From positions 25,234-89,233 of the forward strand of contig VBWE01000037.1 in the NCBI GenBank assembly GCA_006218065.1: a DNA stretch of 64,000 nucleotides, written 5' to 3'. This document shows positions 60,378 to 64,000 of this stretch, piece by piece (within the stretch, counting starts at the first letter, position 1; each line of letters begins with the position of its first letter). Both the position numbers and the translations under genes were made by a program. This DNA comes from Bacteroidota bacterium. GTDB taxonomy: Bacteria > Bacteroidota > Bacteroidia > Palsa-965. The notes beneath the pieces are model-generated. The model was not told where the DNA came from, searched no databases, and worked only from the letters and a program-made list of their open reading frames with translations.

Positions 60378-61139
60378 ATGGATATCACGAAAGACCTGAA
60401 ACTCGCCGTACTGATCGATGCCGACAATGTGCCGTATGCCAATGTGAAAGAGATGTTCGAGGAAATCGCCAAATACGGAACGCCGACTTTTAAACGGATT
60501 TATGCGGACTGGACCAAGCCGACCGTTTCCGGCTGGAAGAAAGTACTCCTCGAAAACGCGATCACACCCATCCAGCAATACAGTTACTCCACCGGGAAAA
60601 ATGCGACCGACAGCGCGCTCATTATCGATGCGATGGACATTTTATATACCGGCAAGGTGGACGGATTCTGCATCGTGTCGAGCGACAGTGATTTTACGCG
60701 GCTGGCCACACGCCTCCGGGAAGCCGGGATGAAAGTGATCGGTATCGGGGAAAAGAAAACGCTGAACCCGTTCATCACGGCCTGCGATAAATTCATCTAC
60801 CTCGAAATCCTGAAGCCGGAGCCTGCACAAAAAACGGAAGACGGAAACCCCAAAGTATCGCATCGCACTGCGGCATCCGCAAATAAACCATTGAGCAAGA
60901 TCGACCCGGAAATTATCAAACTGCTCACCGACAGTATTGACGATCTCGCAGATGAAAACGGCTGGACTTTTTTAGGCGAGCTGGGTAACCTGATGCTGAA
61001 AAAGAAACCCGATTTCGATCCGCGGAATTACGGTTTTGCGAAAATGCTGCCGCTGATCCGGAACATCAACCGGTTTGAAATCGACGAACGGATTTCGGGG
61101 AAGGGCAATTACAAACACATTTATATCCGGAAAAAATGA
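60378..61139 (+). CDS. NYN domain RNase with C-terminal OST-HTH/LOTUS-like domain
   Basis: 253 residues. NYN/PIN-like acidic residues Asp14 and Asp16 (AVLIDADNVPY), Asp78 (GKNATDSALIIDAMD) and Asp103/Asp105 (IVSSDSDFTRLA). Residues ~175-253 (LLTDSIDDLADENGWTFLGELG, PRNYGFAKMLPLIRN) match the OST-HTH/LOTUS domain, which binds RNA. LabA/DUF88 proteins of this layout are probable RNases. Confidence 0.9.
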   Translation: MDITKDLKLAVLIDADNVPYANVKEMFEEIAKYGTPTFKRIYADWTKPTVSGWKKVLLENAITPIQQYSYSTGKNATDSALIIDAMDILYTGKVDGFCIVSSDSDFTRLATRLREAGMKVIGIGEKKTLNPFITACDKFIYLEILKPEPAQKTEDGNPKVSHRTAASANKPLSKIDPEIIKLLTDSIDDLADENGWTFLGELGNLMLKKKPDFDPRNYGFAKMLPLIRNINRFEIDERISGKGNYKHIYIRKK

Positions 61140-61198
61140 CGGCAGGATGGTGTGGATGGAGAATATTTGAAGTATGCAAAATGGCTTTCGCAACAGAA

Positions 61199-61930
61199 AT
61201 GTCAAGAAATACGAATACCAGACCGGTCATCTTCTTTGTATTGATTTCATTGTTTTATTCATGCGGCAATAAGTCTCTGCTGGAAAACATGCCAATAGCA
61301 CAGGAAATAATGGCAGAAGCCGGCGGAAAATCAGGCAATTTATATTTTGTCACAGATGAGATGCCCCAATCAAATAAAACCAAATATTACATTGAATTCA
61401 ATATCAATCAATCCAGTTTGATCTTGAAAGACAGTATGGAAAAAATAGTTCTTGCTTCTTACTGTGCAACCCAGCTTTACAAACGATTGACAAAAGATGC
61501 CATTGAAAACAACTACGGATTCAATATTACATTCGACAATGAGATGGATCCTTCGAATATCAAAAAATACTTCTTTACAAAAGATGGGATAAAGCTGGCG
61601 ATCTCTGCACTTGCAAATGCAGACAAATATATTAACCATATTGTCCAGGGAGACTTTGAAGGCGCTAACGCCTTAATTGATACGAGCTATTTTGATCTTA
61701 ACAGGGATAGTTTAAATAGCGTTTTCAAACAAAAAATCGGCTCGAACATTTCAAAAACCAGTCATTTCTATAAACTGTACGAGTACACGAAGGAAAACGA
61801 ATTGAGTTCGGCACCTTGCTTCACTATACTTACAATTATCAGCAAGCCAAATAACAATACGACTACATGCGAGTTTTTAATTCCGGTTTACGAAGCTGAA
61901 TACAAGATCATAAACCTTAAAATACATTAA
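61199..61930 (+). CDS. AT-rich lipoprotein gene, unknown function
   Basis: 243 residues from ATG 61199. A hydrophobic signal ends LFYSC, a plausible lipobox. The mature part is mixed alpha/beta with no motif I recognise (SSLILKDSMEKIVLASYCAT, NYGFNITFDNEMDPSNIKKY). Its A+T content and codon choice (AAA, AAT, ATA) differ clearly from both neighbours, pointing to recent acquisition. It follows the NYN gene by 59 bp. Confidence 0.7.
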   Translation: MSRNTNTRPVIFFVLISLFYSCGNKSLLENMPIAQEIMAEAGGKSGNLYFVTDEMPQSNKTKYYIEFNINQSSLILKDSMEKIVLASYCATQLYKRLTKDAIENNYGFNITFDNEMDPSNIKKYFFTKDGIKLAISALANADKYINHIVQGDFEGANALIDTSYFDLNRDSLNSVFKQKIGSNISKTSHFYKLYEYTKENELSSAPCFTILTIISKPNNNTTTCEFLIPVYEAEYKIINLKIH

Positions 61931-61978
61931 CCCATCCACCATATTGAGCCGGTATTTTCTCCTCCGACAAAAAGCTCG

Positions 61979-62749
61979 TTAGTCTGCAAACCTCATCACC
62001 TCATCGTACACCGCCTGCGGCTGGTCGGCATGCACCCAGTGCCCGGCGTTTTTCACCGTGATGATTTTCGAGTTCGGGAAAACATAACTGATTTCCGTTT
62101 CGTCTTCGGCCGTGATGTAATCCGAACGTTCGCCGCGGATGAACAGCGTATCCGTAAAACAGGGCGCCGGTTCGTTCGTCGCTTCCGAAACAACGTCAAG
62201 CTTACGGCTTATAACGTCGAGGTTGAAACGCCAGTTGAGTTTTTTTCCTGCGGCCGTTTCTTCCCAGTACAAATTTTTCAGCAAAAACTGCTGCGTGCCG
62301 TAATCGCTGATGCGCTCCGCCAGTAACGTTTCCGCTTCTTTCCGCGAAGCTAAATTTTGCGGCTGCACACGCAGCAAAGCCTCCACCACATCGCGCTGGT
62401 TGCTTTCGTATTTCTTCGGCGCGATGTCGGAAACCACGAGCCGGGAAATCAGTGCAGGCTGGTCCAGCGCGAGGCGCATGCCCGTTTTTCCGCCCATGGA
62501 ATGCCCGATAAGAATTACGTCGCGCAAGGCTTCGCCGCGGATCAGTTCCGCCACATCTTCACTCATCACCCGGTAATTCCAGTCTTCGGCATGCGGCGAT
62601 TGCCCGTGGTTGCGCAGGTCAACGGCATATACCGTATAATGTTCCGACCATTGCCGGGCCAGCGTAGCCCAGTTATCGGAAATACCGAAAAGTCCGTGCA
62701 GGATGATCATCGGGCGGCCCGAACCGGATTTCCGGAAAAAAAGTTTCAT
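61979..62749 (-). CDS. Alpha/beta hydrolase (YbfF-like esterase)
   Basis: 256 residues. Oxyanion motif LHGLFGISDNW, nucleophile Ser84 in IGHSMGGKTG, VYAVDLRNHGQSPHAEDWNY, and the His of KNAGHWVHADQP near the end. The closest known type is the E. coli esterase YbfF, acting on acyl-CoA or simple esters; the true substrate is unknown. Confidence 0.9.
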   Translation of the reverse strand: MKLFFRKSGSGRPMIILHGLFGISDNWATLARQWSEHYTVYAVDLRNHGQSPHAEDWNYRVMSEDVAELIRGEALRDVILIGHSMGGKTGMRLALDQPALISRLVVSDIAPKKYESNQRDVVEALLRVQPQNLASRKEAETLLAERISDYGTQQFLLKNLYWEETAAGKKLNWRFNLDVISRKLDVVSEATNEPAPCFTDTLFIRGERSDYITAEDETEISYVFPNSKIITVKNAGHWVHADQPQAVYDEVMRFAD

Positions 62750-62822
62750 GGTGCAAAGGTAATCGTAGAGCGGATAAACTATGATTCCATAAATTTACCT
62801 CTGAATCCTATTCCAATACCCC

Positions 62823-63594
62823 ATGATCCTCAAACGTTTTTACGGAATAACCGCATGTGTATTCCTCGTCCTGGTTTATGCATGCAGCAGTCCAACCGCC
62901 GATGCCGGCAAAGATTCCGTACGCGATACTGCGCATGTGCAAAAAACTGCGGCGGATTCGGCGGAAGCCGATGGATTGCTTACGCCATCTTTCCTTTACG
63001 CGGGCGATACCGGGCATATCCTGGAACCGACAGACTATCATCACAATGAAGTCTGGAAAGGCGCATCCGAAGAAAAATGGTGGGGAGTTTTCAGGAAAAA
63101 CAATGTTTTTTCCCTCCGCGAAACCGGTGTGAATTTTGAACGGGTGTATGATCCCATCATCGACGCCGAAGGACAGAAAACCGGCTGGCTTTTCCGGCCT
63201 GCAACTGCGCGCAAAAAAATTAAACGCAGTAACATTCGAAAGAGACGAACTGAAACCCGGCAAACGGAGAAAATTCACGTATTCGGGAATCGATTATGAA
63301 TTGTACGCGACGGGCAAAGAAGTCAATTTTGTTTATGAAGATCACCACCTGTTTATCAAATTCACAAAAAACGGCAAGGCGGCTGACCGGGAACTGTTTT
63401 CATTCAGCGAACTCAGCGACAAGCATTTCGAAGTGATTTTTTGCGGCGACATCGACGGCGATACCGTTCCGGATTTTATCCTCGAAACGGGCTGGCATTA
63501 CAATTTGAGAGAACCCGCATTATTTCTTTCCGGAGCAGCCGGGGAAGATCGCCTGTACAAAATTGTAGCGACCCATAAAAGTTACGGCTGCTGA
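62823..63594 (+). pseudogene. Lipoprotein gene split by a frameshift at an A7 tract
   Basis: The first frame (62823-63299) begins with a lipoprotein signal (FYGITACVFLVLVYAC) and runs about 130 sensible residues to GQKTGWLFRPATARKK. It then becomes basic and low-quality. The second frame continues from the same point to 63594 (LNAVTFERDELKPGKRRKF, VIFCGDIDGDTVPDFIL). Removing one A from the A7 tract at 63213-63219 joins them into one ~256-residue protein. The C-terminal part has a calcium-binding-like D.DGD..PDF motif as in FG-GAP/VCBS proteins. It may be a true pseudogene, a slippage-controlled gene or an assembly error. Confidence 0.7.
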
Positions 63595-63645
63595 TTTCCG
63601 GTTGTGCGGCGTTTTTAAAAGTTGGGGTATCCCTTCTGAACAAGG

Positions 63646-63747
63646 AACGCACAATGCCAAACGCACAATGAGCAATGTTCATCGGACAAATTCCTTGATA
63701 TCCCGATAGCCATCGGGAGAGCGTTGTGCGTTTGGCGTTGAGTGTTT
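63646..63747. repeat. Inverted repeat with CAAACGC-type words
   Basis: Left arm from 63646 (ACGCACAATGCCAAACGC) pairs with right arm 63721-63747. An inner hairpin CCCGAT/ATCGGG (63702-63717) lies in the loop. The sequence before it (TCTGAACAAGGAAC) is the same as before the 43161 repeat. Confidence 0.75.
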
Positions 63748-63769
63748 TTTTAACTGCCCATTTTAAGAG

Positions 63770-64000
63770 TCAGCTTAGTTCTCTTAAATACATCCGGATC
63801 GTATTCTCCAGCCCGTAGTACAAAGCGTCGCTCACCAGCGCATGGCCGATCGATACTTCGAGCAAACCGGGAACCTGCTGCTGAAAATAACGCAGGTTAT
63901 CCAAATTCAGATCATGCCCGGCATTCAGACCGATGCCCAGTTCCTTTGCTTTTTTCGCAGCTGCGGCAAAAGCGCGAACGGCTTCTTCCCTGTTCTTCGT
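63770..64000 (-). CDS. pdxJ: Pyridoxine 5'-phosphate synthase, C-terminal part
   Basis: The last 76 residues; the start lies beyond the window edge. Signature LGIGLNAGHDLNLDNLRYF and VPGLLEVSIGHALVSDALYYG is that of PdxJ. The enzyme condenses deoxyxylulose-5-phosphate with aminoacetone phosphate to pyridoxine phosphate in the cytoplasm. Confidence 0.93.
   Translation of the reverse strand, partial: TKNREEAVRAFAAAAKKAKELGIGLNAGHDLNLDNLRYFQQQVPGLLEVSIGHALVSDALYYGLENTIRMYLRELS

Overview
The window is chromosomal DNA of a member of the Bacteroidota, probably an uncultured relative of Chitinophagales, Sphingobacteriales or Flavobacteriales. The reasons are type IX secretion (T9SS) C-terminal sorting domains of both kinds, two PorP/SprF genes directly behind gliding-motility-type cargo genes, HU-CCDC81/SPOR and alpha-2-macroglobulin proteins typical of the phylum, and promoters with the Bacteroidota -7 element TAnnTTTG. 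I see no rRNA, transposase, integrase or CRISPR array. The single tRNA is tRNA-Ser(GGA).

Layout. 0-8 kb: the 3' part of a T9SS-secreted SBBP-repeat protein, a giant alpha-2-macroglobulin with a CxEQ thioester motif, and a small lipoprotein. 8-16 kb: NamZ-like muramidase, FtsX-type permease, SUMF1 lipoprotein with a coupled unknown gene, a large Bacteroidota-specific helical protein, and FabH. 16-26 kb: an operon of type-B T9SS cargo, PorP/SprF and OmpA/PD40 protein, then another SBBP T9SS protein. 26-38 kb: housekeeping genes (kdsB, SPOR protein, response regulator, hemJ, thioesterase, GT9, TatD, ansA, ilvE, EamA transporter with a divergent MocR regulator, tRNA-Ser). 38-47 kb: a second type-B cargo plus SprF pair, a cysteine-patterned PKD protein and an Omp28/thioredoxin-fold T9SS protein. 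47-52 kb: a Crp/Fnr regulator and a tight six-gene operon (YHS, DoxX, barrel, DinB, NRDE, ATP-grasp). 52-58 kb: a class I lanthipeptide locus with a 49-residue precursor gene (56942-57091), LanC, LanB and a stand-alone C39 leader peptidase. 58-64 kb: cyclophilin, TPR, NYN RNase, lipoproteins, an esterase and the end of pdxJ.

Three things stand out. First, the lanthipeptide locus: the precursor has a double-glycine leader and a 19-residue core with four Cys, and a terminator separates it from the modification genes. Second, two promoters (omp28 at 46.9 kb, YHS operon at 52.0 kb) carry near-identical TGTCAG-N4-CTGACA operators at exactly the same 21-bp distance from their -7 elements, on either side of the Crp/Fnr gene, which suggests a local regulon. 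Third, at least nine intergenic gaps hold long imperfect inverted repeats whose arms are built from short tandem words of about 7-8 or 16 nt; the words recur between loci although the loci are not copies of each other.

Two genes appear frameshifted at homopolymers (T8 in the ATP-grasp gene, A7 in the lipoprotein at 63.2 kb). These may be assembly errors or slippage sites. Family names come from recognising motifs by eye; no database search was run.
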